This document shows positions 34,654 through 49,651 of a DNA stretch of 64,000 bases, in pieces. The stretch's first letter is position 1; every line of letters begins with the position of its first letter. Source of the stretch: Variovorax paradoxus_P (lineage in GTDB: Bacteria; Pseudomonadota; Gammaproteobacteria; Burkholderiales; Burkholderiaceae_C); NCBI RefSeq assembly GCF_050627025.1, contig NZ_CP192472.1. The stretch is one strand, 5' to 3'. The notes under the pieces were generated by a model. It ran no database searches. It saw nothing but the letters and a program-made list of their open reading frames with translations, and had not been told where the DNA came from. A program made the position numbers and the translations under genes.

Positions 34654-36812
34654 GGCCGTACATCCGGCCGGCTCAGCACCACCAGAGAGCGGCACTGCAG
34701 CGGGTAAGCGGGCTCCGACCAGGCGGGCGCGAGCGCGGCCACGTCTTCGGTGGCGGGCGGCGGCGAGCCGCTGGCGGTGTCCAGCAGCAAGCGCCATGCG
34801 CCGTAGGGCGCTGGCGGCAGCGTGAACTTGATCTCGTCGTGGTGCGCGTTGAAAAGCACCAGAAAGTCGTCGTCGTGCTGGGCCTCGCCGCGCGGGCCGC
34901 GATCGACGATGCCGCCGCCGGACATGTACATGGCAAAGCACCTGGCGTTGGCATCGCCCCAGTCTTCGGGCCGCATCTCAGCGCCGTCGGGCTTGAGCCA
35001 GATCACGTCGGTCACGCTTTCAGCCTCGCGCGGCTTGCCTGCAAAAAAGCTGCGCCTCCTGAACGAGGGGTGCGCGCGCCTGAGCGCAATGGCGCGCTCC
35101 ACAAAGGTGACCAGCGCCTGGCGCTCGGGCGTGGGCGTCCAGTCGATCCAGCCCAGCTCGTTGTCCTGGCAGTAGACGTTGTTGTTGCCGTTTTGCGTGT
35201 GCCCGCGCTCGTCGCCGGCCAGCAGCATGGGCACCCCCTGGGACAGCAGCAGCGTGGCCAGCATGTTGCGCTTTTGCCGCTCGCGCAGCGCCACGATATC
35301 GGGGTCTTCGGTCGGGCCTTCCGCGCCGCAGTTCCACGATATGTTGTGGCTGTTGCCGTCGCGGTTGTCTTCGCCGTTCGCCTCGTTGTGCTTGTCGTTG
35401 TAAGAGACCAGGTCGTTAAGGGTAAAGCCGTCGTGCGCGGTAATGAAGTTGATGCTCGCCGTGGGCTGCTTGCCCGACCAGCCATACAGGTCTTCGGAGC
35501 CGGTGAGGCGCTTGCCCACTTCGCCGATCACGCCGGCATCGCCCTTCCAGAAGCCGCGCATGCCGTCACGGTAGCGGTCGTTCCATTCGGCCCAGCCCAG
35601 CGGAAAGTTGCCCACCTGGTAGCCGCCGTGGCCAAGATCCCACGGCTCGGCAATGAGCTTGACGCGGTTGAGCGTCGGGTCTTGCCGTATGGCATCGAAG
35701 AAGCCGCCCAGGTTTTCGACCTTGCCCGACTCGCGCGCGAGCGCCGAAGCCAGGTCGAAGCGAAACCCGTCGACGTGCATTTCTTCGGCCCAGTAGCGCA
35801 GCGAATCCATCACCAGCTGCAGCGCATGCGGATGCTCCAGGTTCACTGTGTTGCCGCACCCGGTGAAGTCGTCGTAGTAGCGCCGGTTCTCTGCGTTGAC
35901 GATGTAGTAGGACGAGTTGTCCACCCCCCGCATCGAAAGCGTGGGCCCCAGCTGGTTGCCTTCGCAGGTGTGGTTGTAGACCACATCGAGAATCACCTCG
36001 ATGCCCGCCGAGTGCAGGGTCTTGACCATGGTCTTGAACTCCTTCACCTTGCCCGAGGCGCTGTAGCGCATTTCGGGTGCGAAGTAGGCCAGCGTGTTGT
36101 AGCCCCAGTAGTTCTGCAGGCCCTTCTCGGCCAGGTGCCGGTCGTTAAGAAAGCTGTGCACCGGCAACAGCTCGATGGTGGTCACGCCCAGGCGCTTCAG
36201 GTAGTCGACCACCGGCGCGCAGCACAGGCCGGCATAGGTGCCGCGCAGTTCGGTCGGCACGTCGGGGTGGCGCATGGTGAAGCCGCGCACGTGCAGCTCG
36301 TAGATGACCATGTCTTGCCAGGGTATTGACGGCCGGCGGTCGTCGCCCCAGGTAAAGGCAGTTTCGAGCACGCGGCCCTTGGGTATGAGCGGCGCGCTGT
36401 CGCGCCGGTCGAACGAAAGGTCTTCGCGCTTGCTGCCCACGGTGTAGCCATAAAGCGCATCGCCCCACCGCAGGTCGCCGACCAGGTCTTTTGCGTAGGG
36501 GTCGACCAGCAGCTTGTGCGGGTTGAAGCGGTGGCCCTCTTCGGGCCTGTAGGGCCCATGCACGCGGTAGCCGTAGGCCAGGCCCGGCCGGGCTTCGGGC
36601 AGGTAGCAGTGCCAGATGCCGTCGGTGCGCTCGCGAATCGGAATGCGCTGGATCTCGTGGCGGCCCTTCTCGTCGAAAAGGCACAGTTCAACGCCCTGTG
36701 CGTGTTGGGAGAAGAGCGCAAAGTTGACGCCCTCTCCGTCCCAGTTGGCGCCCCGCGGATATGGGCGGCCCGGCCACACGGCCGTAATGAAAGGTCGTTT
36801 GCTGCGTGTCAT
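34650..36812 (-). CDS. glgX: Glycogen debranching enzyme (isoamylase type)
   Basis: A 720-aa GH13 enzyme with an N-terminal CBM48-like domain (GVNFALFSQHAQGVELCLFD), the catalytic Asp in DGFRFDLAS, Glu in LIAEPWDLG and Asp in TAHDGFTLND. It hydrolyses alpha-1,6 branches of glycogen, feeding linear maltooligosaccharides to TreY-TreZ encoded next. The length is normal. It follows the MscS-type gene by 57 bases, a gap that contains a GAAA-rich stretch. Confidence 0.95.
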   Translation of the reverse strand: MTRSKRPFITAVWPGRPYPRGANWDGEGVNFALFSQHAQGVELCLFDEKGRHEIQRIPIRERTDGIWHCYLPEARPGLAYGYRVHGPYRPEEGHRFNPHKLLVDPYAKDLVGDLRWGDALYGYTVGSKREDLSFDRRDSAPLIPKGRVLETAFTWGDDRRPSIPWQDMVIYELHVRGFTMRHPDVPTELRGTYAGLCCAPVVDYLKRLGVTTIELLPVHSFLNDRHLAEKGLQNYWGYNTLAYFAPEMRYSASGKVKEFKTMVKTLHSAGIEVILDVVYNHTCEGNQLGPTLSMRGVDNSSYYIVNAENRRYYDDFTGCGNTVNLEHPHALQLVMDSLRYWAEEMHVDGFRFDLASALARESGKVENLGGFFDAIRQDPTLNRVKLIAEPWDLGHGGYQVGNFPLGWAEWNDRYRDGMRGFWKGDAGVIGEVGKRLTGSEDLYGWSGKQPTASINFITAHDGFTLNDLVSYNDKHNEANGEDNRDGNSHNISWNCGAEGPTEDPDIVALRERQKRNMLATLLLSQGVPMLLAGDERGHTQNGNNNVYCQDNELGWIDWTPTPERQALVTFVERAIALRRAHPSFRRRSFFAGKPREAESVTDVIWLKPDGAEMRPEDWGDANARCFAMYMSGGGIVDRGPRGEAQHDDDFLVLFNAHHDEIKFTLPPAPYGAWRLLLDTASGSPPPATEDVAALAPAWSEPAYPLQCRSLVVLSRPDVRP

Positions 36813-36869
36813 CGAAATCGAATGTGGGAGAAAGACGCGAAAGGAAAAAGAAAGAAAGAAGACGCGCGT

Positions 36870-37637
36870 TCAGCGCGGCGGCCGCTCCCCGGGCGAGCTG
36901 CCCTTGCCGGGCTCGACCACGATGGTCGGCGTGGTTGTGGTGGTGCTGGTGGTCGTGGCGCTCCTGTCCTTCGGCGCACGCGGCCACCAGCGCTCGATCT
37001 GCGCCGCAGCCCAGTCCTTGCCCGCAAGGCCGAAAGCCAGGGCCAGCGCAAACACCACGCCCGCCAGCACCACCAGGAAGCTCTCGCGCACGATGTCGCC
37101 GCCCACCTTGATCTGGTCCAGCGCAATCAAGATGACGAAGGCCATGACGGCATAGCGCGCAATCTGCCCCAGCAGCACGGCATCGCGCATTTGCGCGCCG
37201 CGAAAGTAGCTCGACACCGCCTCTCCCACGAAGCGGGCGAAATACGAACCGAAGGCCAGCACCAGCAAGGCGACGAAGAGATTGGGTACAAACCACACCA
37301 CGCGCCCGAGCAGGTCTGCGATGTAGCTCAGCCCCAGGCCGTTGAAGGCCACCAGCAACGCCGCAAGAATGACAAGCCAGTAGGCCAGCACACCGAAGAG
37401 GCTGCTGGTGTCGCCGCCCCAGCCGCCCTGGCGCAAGAAGTTGTCCAGCCCGGCGCGCTCGGTCAGCACGTTGAAGTTGATGGCGCGCAGTGCCTTGGTA
37501 ACGGCAAAGCGCACCGTTTTGGCGATAAGCCAGCCGGCGAGCACCACGACGAGTGCAATGGCCAGGCGAGGCACGAAGGCCCCAACCTGGTAGAGCATTG
37601 CGTTCAGCGGCTCCAGGTGAATGCCAAATCGGTCCAT
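36870..37637 (-). CDS. Small MscS-type mechanosensitive channel
   Basis: A 255-aa protein with about five membrane helices, including LAIALVVVLAGWLIAKTVRF and FVPNLFVALLVLAFGSYFAR. The repeated conserved TM-helix pattern is that of CmpX/MscS-like small channels; the usual C-terminal vestibule of MscS is missing. A low-complexity Thr-rich tail follows (TTTSTTTTTP). GGAGA lies 7 bases before ATG 37637. It sits inside the trehalose/glucan operon, so release of osmolytes or sensing of turgor along with trehalose synthesis is a reasonable guess. Confidence 0.82.
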   Translation of the reverse strand: MDRFGIHLEPLNAMLYQVGAFVPRLAIALVVVLAGWLIAKTVRFAVTKALRAINFNVLTERAGLDNFLRQGGWGGDTSSLFGVLAYWLVILAALLVAFNGLGLSYIADLLGRVVWFVPNLFVALLVLAFGSYFARFVGEAVSSYFRGAQMRDAVLLGQIARYAVMAFVILIALDQIKVGGDIVRESFLVVLAGVVFALALAFGLAGKDWAAAQIERWWPRAPKDRSATTTSTTTTTPTIVVEPGKGSSPGERPPR

Positions 37638-37696
37638 GAGTCTCTCCGGTGCTTGAAATGCGGTTGCGGACAAAAGCGGCGAATGCGGTGCAAGCA

Positions 37697-41026
<3,330 letters not shown>

Positions 41027-41038
41027 GGTGGCGCGGCC

Positions 41039-43086
41039 TCACAGAAAGTAGTCGAAGTCGCGCTCGTCGCCATGGCGCCGCCGAACGACGAAGATGTGCG
41101 CGGGCACGCTGTGCGGATCGAGCCGTATGTAGTGCCATCCGCCCTGCCACGTAAACCGCTGCCCGCTCAGCAGGTCATGCATCTGGAAGGCACGCGAACT
41201 GTCGATGCCCGCAGTTTGGGGGTCGAACTGCAGCCAGCCCGTCTGCACGTTGTGCGGATCGAGGTTCACCACCGTCACGATCAAGTTGTCGCCGCCCTCC
41301 GACACCTTGGCATAGGCCAGCAGCTGGTCGTTGTCGATCTGCAGGAACCGCAGGCTGCGGTCCCACTGCAGCGCCGGGTTCTCGCGGCGGATACGGTTCA
41401 CACGAGCGATGAAGGGCGCCAGGCTGGTGGGGTCGTCGTGGTTCCAGTGCCGCAGCTGGTACTTTTCTGAATCGAGGTATTCCTCGCTGCCGGGCGAGCG
41501 CGGCAGGTGCTCGCGGAGTTCGTAGGCCGGCCCGTAGATGCCGTAGTTGGCCGACAGCGTGGCGGCCAGCACCAATCGCGCCATGTACACCGATGGCTCC
41601 CCGCCCTGCAGTTGCTCGTGCAGGATGTCGGGCGTGTTGGGCCACACGTTGGGCCTGAAGTAATCCACGCCGGGCGCGGTCGAAAGCTCGGTGAAATATT
41701 CGGTGAGCTCCTGCTTGCTGTTGCGCCAGGTGAAGTAGGTATACGACTGCGAAAAGCCCAGCTTGGCCAGCCGGTGCATTACCTTGGGCCGTGTGAAAGC
41801 CTCGGCAAGAAAAATCACCTCGGGGTGCTCGCGGCGGATTTCTCCAATGGCCCACTCCCAGAACGAAAACGCCTTGGTGTGCGGGTTGTCCACCCGAAAA
41901 ATGCGCACGCCCTCGCCAATCCAGTGCTCGATCACGCTGCGCAACTCCAGCCACAGGCCGCGCCAGTCTTCGCTCTCGAAGTTGAAGGGATAGATGTCCT
42001 GGTACTTCTTGGGCGGGTTCTCCGCGTATTGCACGCTGCCGTCAGGCCGCCACCGGAACCAGTCAGGGTGCGCCTTTACATACGGGTGGTCGGGTGCGCA
42101 CTGAAACGCAATGTCCAGCGCAATCTCGAGCCCCAGCGCGGCGGCTTGCGCATACAGGTGGCGAAAGTCTTCCGCCGTGCCAAGGGCCGGAAGAATCGAC
42201 TTGTGCCCGCCTTCGGCCGCGCCAATGGCCCAGGGGCTGCCCACATCGTCGGGTCCGCTGGCCAGAGCATTGTTGGGGCCCTTGCGCTGCACGCGGCCAA
42301 TGGGGTGTATCGGCGGAAAGTAGAGCACGTCGAAACCCATGGCCGCAATGGCCGGCAGGCGGGCTTCCACGTCCTTGAAGGTGCCGTGCACGCCGGGCGT
42401 GGTGCCCGCGGAGCGCGGAAACAGCTCATACCAGGTGCTGAAGCGGGCACGCTCGCGCTCGGCCTCCAGTGGCAGCTCGACGGGGTAGCGCACCTCGTGC
42501 CGGCGGTCGGGGTGGCGGCGGGCGAGCATGGCCAACTCTTCGTCCATGGCCAGCGCCTTCAGGCTCGACACCTCCGTGGCCGGGTGTGCGGCAATGGCAT
42601 CGAGCTCGGTGGCCCAGCGCGCCAGCGCCTGGCGGTCGGCGCCCTCGGCCCGTTCGGCCGCCGCGGCCACTTCGAGTGCGCCCACCTGCGAGGCAATGCG
42701 CACATCGTCGGCGTCTACGCGGCGCGCCATTTCGCTGCGCCATGATTCGAAGGGGTCGACCCACGCAACCACGGTGTAGTAGTAGAGCCCGAGCGCGGGC
42801 GGAGAGAAGGTGGCCTCCCACACGTCGTTGACGAGCGGCTTCATCGGCACTTCGCGGAACTCGGTCTTGTCGTGCGGCCGCCAGCACAGCACCACGCGCA
42901 GCACGTCGTGGCCGTCGGTAAAGCAATGCGCCTTCACGTGCACCATTTCACCGACGATGCATTTCACCGGAAAGCGGCCGTTGTCGACCGCGGGCAACAC
43001 GGCATCGACCACCGCGCGCCGGTCTCCGTGGGGCACCTCGGGCATTCTCGAAGCTGGGGGCGTCTGCGGTGTTGCGAACAGTTTTT

Positions 43087-43090
<4 letters not shown>
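41039..43090 (-). CDS. glgE: Maltose-1-phosphate maltosyltransferase
   Basis: A 683-aa GH13_3 enzyme that adds maltosyl units from maltose-1-phosphate to alpha-1,4-glucan. An N-terminal beta domain and a helical insertion are followed by the barrel, with the nucleophile Asp in IFRVDNPHTK and the acid/base Glu in IFLAEAFTRP; TWYELFPRS is typical of the family. ATG 43090 overlaps the glgB stop (ATGA). It acts between the TreS-maltokinase that supplies its substrate and GlgB that branches the product. Confidence 0.95.
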
Positions 43091-44985
<1,895 letters not shown>

Positions 44986-45126
44986 CGGTGTTCCTTGCTT
45001 GCATGAAGGCCAGCGACCGGGTGTCCAGAAGGAACACGCTCTCGTCAACCCAACGGCCTGAACTCACAATTTGCAAAGATTTCAGGCTTTGCGGGTACGG
45101 CTGAAACCTCCTTGCCGTGTCGGAGA

Positions 45127-45150
45127 GTTCCCCATAACGCGATGGGGAAC
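45127..45150. repeat. Perfect 9-bp inverted repeat before the glgB operon
   Basis: GTTCCCCAT (45127-45135) and ATGGGGAAC (45142-45150) are perfect inverted repeats with a 6-base loop, placed 5 bases past the stop of the 107-aa gene and about 140 bases before glgB. Without a U-run it could be a weak terminator, an mRNA stabiliser or a regulator site. Confidence 0.5.
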
Positions 45151-45155
45151 CTGAG

Positions 45156-45479
45156 TCAGGCCGCGAGCGAGGCGGAAGACCACGACTCCTGGGCCGCTGC
45201 GGACCGGGGAAGAAAGCGGCGCGAAGAAAAGTCTTCCACCGTCAGGTTGATGGGCCGGTTGGGGTTGCTGCGGAAGCGCTTGAGCGCAGCGGCGCCGATG
45301 GCGTCGAAGTGCGTCCTGCATGTTTCGAGCAGCCGGTCGCCAAGGTTCCTGGTGCCGAACACGTCGTGCAGGGTTTCTTCAGAAATCTGCGCGATGATCC
45401 GCGCGCCATCGGGACCGTCCGGGTAGATTGCAAAGCGGACGCTTGCCGTGTCAAAGCAGTAGATGCCTTCGAAGTCCAT
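45156..45479 (-). CDS. DUF1488-like small protein
   Basis: A 107-aa protein. MDFEGIYCFDTASVRFAIYP and the RIIAQISEETLHDVFG segment resemble DUF1488-type proteins; the family match is from memory. There is no signal or membrane part. AGGAGA lies 7 bases before ATG 45479. It is transcribed in the same direction as the glgB operon, 170 bases upstream. Confidence 0.6.
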   Translation of the reverse strand: MDFEGIYCFDTASVRFAIYPDGPDGARIIAQISEETLHDVFGTRNLGDRLLETCRTHFDAIGAAALKRFRSNPNRPINLTVEDFSSRRFLPRSAAAQESWSSASLAA

Positions 45480-45608
45480 GTGTGTCTCCTGTCTTTCTTT
45501 CCTGTTTTCGCTTGTCGCTCGTATATCGGTTTGCTGGCGAATCGGATTCAGCGCGGAAGCGCGCACGCGCTGGCATGGACTTCCGCGCATGTTCAGGAAG
45601 GAGGCCGC

Positions 45609-45968
45609 CTACATGGTTTGGGACTGCCGCGAATCGTGTTTGGCTGACAGTAAACCTTGCTGCAATGCGTGCCTGTTGCGCGCGCCGGCAAGCCAGTTCC
45701 TGAACCCCATGTGGCGCGGTTTGCTGCCTTGCGGCGCTTCACCCGGATAGCGGATTCGCGAGAGCTCTTCGCGCCCTTTTTCGGTAATGGCAAGCACCTG
45801 CGCCGCGGGCTCCGAGCCCGACAGTTTCAGCGGGTCGGCGGGCGCCGGAACAAAGGCAATCACGAGTCCGGCCTGGCGAAGAATCCTGACCTCGTCGATC
45901 TCCTTGGGCGTCCGGAAAGACATGGGAAGGCGGGATGCGGCAATCTGCTTGAGCAGGTCCATCGACAT
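45609..45968 (-). CDS. Hypothetical 119-aa protein
   Basis: Not recognised. The middle portion (RTPKEIDEVRILRQAGLVIA and VLAITEKGREELSRI) resembles a winged-helix-like fold, so a DNA-binding or regulatory role is possible. The C-terminal end is basic and probably disordered. GAGGAGA precedes ATG 45968. It faces away from the Hsp20 genes. Confidence 0.6.
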   Translation of the reverse strand: MSMDLLKQIAASRLPMSFRTPKEIDEVRILRQAGLVIAFVPAPADPLKLSGSEPAAQVLAITEKGREELSRIRYPGEAPQGSKPRHMGFRNWLAGARNRHALQQGLLSAKHDSRQSQTM

Positions 45969-46130
45969 GACAAATCTCCTCTAGGTCTGGAATGACGACT
46001 GACGATTTCGACGAGGTTCGAATTAGGTGCGCCGCGCCGCGCTTCAAGAGGCCTGGCGAATGGTCTTTTTAATCGCGGGCGGCAGGTTCATAGCTCGCAT
46101 CCCCGCCGCCGCGGCGCTGAAAAAAAAGCT

Positions 46131-46158
46131 CTTGAAAAACCCCTGGCCGCGCCTATTT
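46131..46158 (+). promoter_or_regulatory. Sigma-32-like heat-shock promoter
   Basis: CTTGAAA (46131-46137) followed after 14 bases by CCTATTT (46152-46158) resembles the sigma-32 pattern CTTGAAA-N11-16-CCCCATNT. It lies about 70 bases before the first Hsp20 gene and faces it. Confidence 0.6.
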
Positions 46159-46225
46159 CGCTGATCGGAAGCGCTGGAGAGAGGCCTCCGGCGCCCTGTT
46201 CAACTTTCGAATGGAGGTTTTCGCC

Positions 46226-46663
46226 ATGTACCGATCCTTGTTTCCGCGCGACGTGTTCGCCGAGATGGATCGCCTGCAGCGCGAGATGCAGCAGGCCTTC
46301 GATCTGTCTCCCACCATCCGCGGCTTCGGCCGCAACGGCTTTCCTGCGCTGAATATCGGCGGCACGCCGCAAACCGTGGAGATCTACGCGTTTGCGCCGG
46401 GCGTCGATCCGTCCAGCCTGGAGGTCAACCTCGAGCGCGGCCTGCTCACCATTGCCGGCACGCGCGCCAATGCACTGCCCCAGGGCGATGCCAAGGCGGC
46501 GGTTCACATCAACGAGCGCTTCGAGGGCGCCTTCCGCAGGGTGCTGACCCTTCCGGACGATGCCGACCCGGACGCAGTGCAGGCCAAGTACCGCGACGGG
46601 GTACTGCACATCACCGTGCAGCGCCGCGCCTCGTCGCAGCCCCGCCGCATTACCGTTCAGTGA
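46226..46663 (+). CDS. Hsp20/alpha-crystallin small heat-shock protein
   Basis: A 145-aa ATP-independent chaperone. N-terminal MYRSLFPRDVFAEMDRLQRE is followed by an alpha-crystallin domain (about 45-135) with VEIYAFAPGVDPSSLEV, GLLTIAGTR and the terminal ITVQRR. GGAGG lies 8 bases before ATG 46226; an upstream in-frame ATG at 46211 overlaps that site. It is the first gene after the heat-shock promoter and 31 bases before a second Hsp20. Confidence 0.9.
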   Translation: MYRSLFPRDVFAEMDRLQREMQQAFDLSPTIRGFGRNGFPALNIGGTPQTVEIYAFAPGVDPSSLEVNLERGLLTIAGTRANALPQGDAKAAVHINERFEGAFRRVLTLPDDADPDAVQAKYRDGVLHITVQRRASSQPRRITVQ

Positions 46664-46694
46664 AAGCAGACAAACCAATAAAGGAGAGACGATC

Positions 46695-47099
46695 ATGAAC
46701 AGCACCACATCGCCTCGCGTCGCCGAATCGAAGGAGCTCGCCCGCAAGGAGGGCACGCGCTACAGCGACGCAGCCCTGACGCCGCCGGTCGACGTCATCG
46801 AGGACAGCGGCGGCATCACGCTTTTTGCCGACCTGCCCGGTGTGTCGCGCGAGAAGCTCGGCCTGCATGTTGCGTCCGACACACTGACCATCGAGGCTGA
46901 ATCGGACGTGGCCGTTCCAGAGGGGCTGGAATCCAGCCACACGGAGGTGGGCCTGGCCCGCTTCCGCCGCGTGTTCACGCTCAGCAAGGAGCTGGACACC
47001 GCCGCCATCTCGGCGGAACTGAAGCAAGGTGTGCTGAAGCTGCGCATTCCGAAGGCGGAGCACGCGCAACCGCGGCGCATCGAGATCCAGGCAACGTGA
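46695..47099 (+). CDS. Second Hsp20/alpha-crystallin small heat-shock protein
   Basis: A 134-aa protein with the alpha-crystallin domain: PPVDVIEDSGGITLFADLPG, DTLTIEAESD and the conserved ELKQGVLKLRIPKAE ending in RIEIQ. AAGGAGA lies 8 bases before ATG 46695. With the preceding gene it forms the common paired Hsp20 arrangement, in which the two proteins often co-assemble. Confidence 0.9.
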   Translation: MNSTTSPRVAESKELARKEGTRYSDAALTPPVDVIEDSGGITLFADLPGVSREKLGLHVASDTLTIEAESDVAVPEGLESSHTEVGLARFRRVFTLSKELDTAAISAELKQGVLKLRIPKAEHAQPRRIEIQAT

Positions 47100-47137
47100 G
47101 GGCGGCCCGCCATGCAAACATGCTCCGGAGGTGAGAG

Positions 47138-47476
47138 ATGAGCGGCGCCGAGTGCCTGGCGCGTTTGCGCGCCGACGCCGCAGCCTTGAGTCCGCGCGCG
47201 GCGCACATCGCGCTGGCGCTGCTGCCTGCCGTCGATCACCTGCCGGATGCATGGAAAGCGGGCTTGCACAAGACGCTGAGCCACCGTGCCAGCGCGACCA
47301 AGCCGCTGTCCCCCATCGAATTCGACGCCATCCGCGTGACGGCGGCCAGCCTTCCGCACGCGTATCCGGAATGGGTGGTAACCGACCCCGAGCATCCCAA
47401 GGCGCGCGACCTGATCGTGAACGCCTGGGAAACGGCGCAACGCCTCCGCTCGGGGCCCATGCAGCCGAGCGCGTAG
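47138..47476 (+). CDS. Hypothetical 112-aa protein
   Basis: Not recognised. Helical and soluble, with AAHIALALLPAVDHLPDAWK near the start and YPEWVVTDPEHPKARDLIVN later. GGAGG lies 8 bases before ATG 47138. It is on the same strand as the Hsp20 genes, 38 bases after them, so is probably co-expressed in stress. Confidence 0.6.
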   Translation: MSGAECLARLRADAAALSPRAAHIALALLPAVDHLPDAWKAGLHKTLSHRASATKPLSPIEFDAIRVTAASLPHAYPEWVVTDPEHPKARDLIVNAWETAQRLRSGPMQPSA

Positions 47477-47586
47477 CCCCTGGCAAAGGGCGCAGAGCCA
47501 GGTGCAGAGCACGCCTACGCCGATGTGAGCATCCCCCTACAGCGCTCCCGCACAGGCAAACCTAAGGTGGCCGCAAGGACACCGAA

Positions 47587-48279
47587 ATGTCATTCGAGTT
47601 TTTCCGCAACCGGGAGCATGCGGGCCGGGCGCTCGCACAAGAGCTGGCCATCTACGCAATGAGGCCCGACGTCACCGTGCTGGCCCTGCCGCGCGGCGGC
47701 GTGCCGGTAGCGTATGAAGTGGCCACGGCACTGCAGGCGCCCCTCGACGTTCTGGTGGTGCGCAAGCTGGGTGTTCCGGGACACGAGGAATACGCCATGG
47801 GCGCCATCGCGGGCGGCGGCGAACAGGTGCTCGACAACGGCCTGGTGCGCGAGCTTGGCATTGGCGTGGATGCAGTCGATGAAGTGGTGCGCAACGAACG
47901 GCATGAGCTCGAACGGCGCGAGCGTGCCTATCGCGGCAACCGCGCCGCGCCCGATCTGCACGGCCGCATCGTGATCCTTGTCGACGACGGGCTTGCCACC
48001 GGCGCCACCATGCGCGTGGCCGTGCGCGCAGTGCGCCGCCACGCGCCGACCCGCGTGGTTGTTGCTGCGCCCGTAGCGTCGCCCGAAGCCTGCACGCTTT
48101 TGCAGGGCGAGGCAGACGACGTGGTGTGCCCTGAAGTACCCGATGCCTTCCTGGGTGTCGGACGTTGGTATCTCGATTTTTCGCAGACCAGCGACGAAGA
48201 AGTCTGCCGCCTTCTAGATGAAGCAGAAGCAGAAGCGCGCCGCCTCCGCGCACCCCAGCCTGAGGACCTTGCACGATGA
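47587..48279 (+). CDS. Phosphoribosyltransferase-family protein
   Basis: A 230-aa protein with the PRPP-binding motif VILVDDGLATGATM (residues about 128-141) and an ALPRGGVPVAYEVA segment, as in type I PRTases. Proteins of this kind often accompany erythromycin-esterase-like or alpha/beta hydrolase genes in stress-linked operons; the substrate base is unknown. The stop overlaps the next gene by 4 bases (ATGA), pointing to linked function. Confidence 0.85.
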   Translation: MSFEFFRNREHAGRALAQELAIYAMRPDVTVLALPRGGVPVAYEVATALQAPLDVLVVRKLGVPGHEEYAMGAIAGGGEQVLDNGLVRELGIGVDAVDEVVRNERHELERRERAYRGNRAAPDLHGRIVILVDDGLATGATMRVAVRAVRRHAPTRVVVAAPVASPEACTLLQGEADDVVCPEVPDAFLGVGRWYLDFSQTSDEEVCRLLDEAEAEARRLRAPQPEDLAR

Positions 48280-49622
48280 AGCCATCCAACATTTCGAAAG
48301 AAGCGGAGGCGCTGCGCTCGGCGGCGCATCCGCTCGAAGGAAACCCCTGCGACCACGACGCCCTGCTCGACCTGATCGGCGATGCGCACTACGTGCTGCT
48401 CGGTGAGGCCTCGCACGGCACGCAAGAGTTTTATGCCGAGCGCGCCAACATCACGCGCCGCCTGCTGGCCGAAAAAGGCTTCAACGCCGTGGCCATCGAA
48501 GGCGACTGGCCCGATGCGTATCGCGTGAACCGCTATGTAAGAGGCACCAGCGATGACGCCAGTGCGGCCGAAGCACTGGCCGGCTTCCGGCGCTTTCCCA
48601 CCTGGATGTGGCGCAACGAAGAGGTGGCACGCTTTGTGGAATGGCAGCGCGCCTTCAACGATTCCACCCCGCCGCAGGGAAAAACCGGGTTCTACGGGCT
48701 GGACCTGTACAGCCTCTCGGGCTCGATGGAAGCCGTGCTCGCGTACTTCGAGCGAACCGACCCCGACGCCGCCCGCCTCGCGCGCGAACGCTACGGATGC
48801 TTCGACCGCTACGGCGACCGCGGACAAAACTACGGGTTGATGGCTGGCCTCGGCAACACGGCCTCTTGCCAGCAAGCAGTGGTCGACATGCTGCTCGAAA
48901 TGCGGCGCGCCGCCAGCGAGGCCTGGCGCAGCGGCAACGCGGCCGACGAGGAAGACGCCTTCAACGCCGAGCAGAACGCGCGCCTCGTCAAGAACGCCGA
49001 GGCCTACTACCGCTCGATGTACCTGAGCGACGTTTCATCATGGAACCTGCGCGACCGCCACATGGTCGAGACGCTGGGCGAGGTCGAGCGCCACCTCTGG
49101 CGCGGCAGCGAGCGCCCCAAGATCGTCGTGTGGGCCCACAACTCGCACCTGGGCGATGCGCGCGCCACCGAAATGGGCGAAGAACGCGGCGAGCTCAACG
49201 TGGGCCAACTGGTGCGCGAACGCCAAGGCCGCGACGCGGTGCTGGTGGGCTTTACCACCCACACGGGCACCGTGATGGCGGCCTCCGACTGGGGCGCGCC
49301 GGCCGAGCGCAAGCACGTTGTTCCCTCTCGCCCGGACAGCTACGAATGGCTCCTGCACGAGACCGGCCTCGAGCGCTTCATGCTGCCCTTGCGCGGCGAG
49401 GGAAGCCATTTCTTTGCGCTGAGGGAGCAGCGGCTCGAACGCGCGATCGGCGTGATCTACCGGCCGGAGACAGAGCGGCAAAGCCACTACTTCTTCGCGC
49501 GGCTGCCGGTGCAGTTCGATGCGCTGCTGCACATCGACCGCACACATACGGTGGAGCCGCTGGACAGGGGCGCAGCGACCGACAGCGCCGGCGTGCCCGA
49601 GACCTATCCGTCGGGCAAGTAG
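48276..49622 (+). CDS. Erythromycin-esterase-like protein
   Basis: A 448-aa protein of the Ere superfamily, with LGEASHGTQEFY (about 40-51) and VAIEGDWPD, both holding residues of the putative active site, and VVWAHNSHLGD with the conserved His. Chromosomal members of this type are not known to cause macrolide resistance; their natural substrate is unknown. Translational coupling to the phosphoribosyltransferase supports a joint role. Confidence 0.85.
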   Translation: MKPSNISKEAEALRSAAHPLEGNPCDHDALLDLIGDAHYVLLGEASHGTQEFYAERANITRRLLAEKGFNAVAIEGDWPDAYRVNRYVRGTSDDASAAEALAGFRRFPTWMWRNEEVARFVEWQRAFNDSTPPQGKTGFYGLDLYSLSGSMEAVLAYFERTDPDAARLARERYGCFDRYGDRGQNYGLMAGLGNTASCQQAVVDMLLEMRRAASEAWRSGNAADEEDAFNAEQNARLVKNAEAYYRSMYLSDVSSWNLRDRHMVETLGEVERHLWRGSERPKIVVWAHNSHLGDARATEMGEERGELNVGQLVRERQGRDAVLVGFTTHTGTVMAASDWGAPAERKHVVPSRPDSYEWLLHETGLERFMLPLRGEGSHFFALREQRLERAIGVIYRPETERQSHYFFARLPVQFDALLHIDRTHTVEPLDRGAATDSAGVPETYPSGK

Positions 49623-49651
49623 CGCCGGGGCCGACCCCGTGCCCGACCCCG

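Noticed and set aside
36838..36862. GAAA-rich microsatellite between mscS-like and glgX genes
   Set aside because: Short and imperfect; more likely a simple purine-rich spacer than a phase-variable site.
48276..49622. Macrolide resistance gene
   Set aside because: Chromosomal Ere-like proteins of this type are widespread and not linked to resistance; nothing nearby suggests a resistance element.
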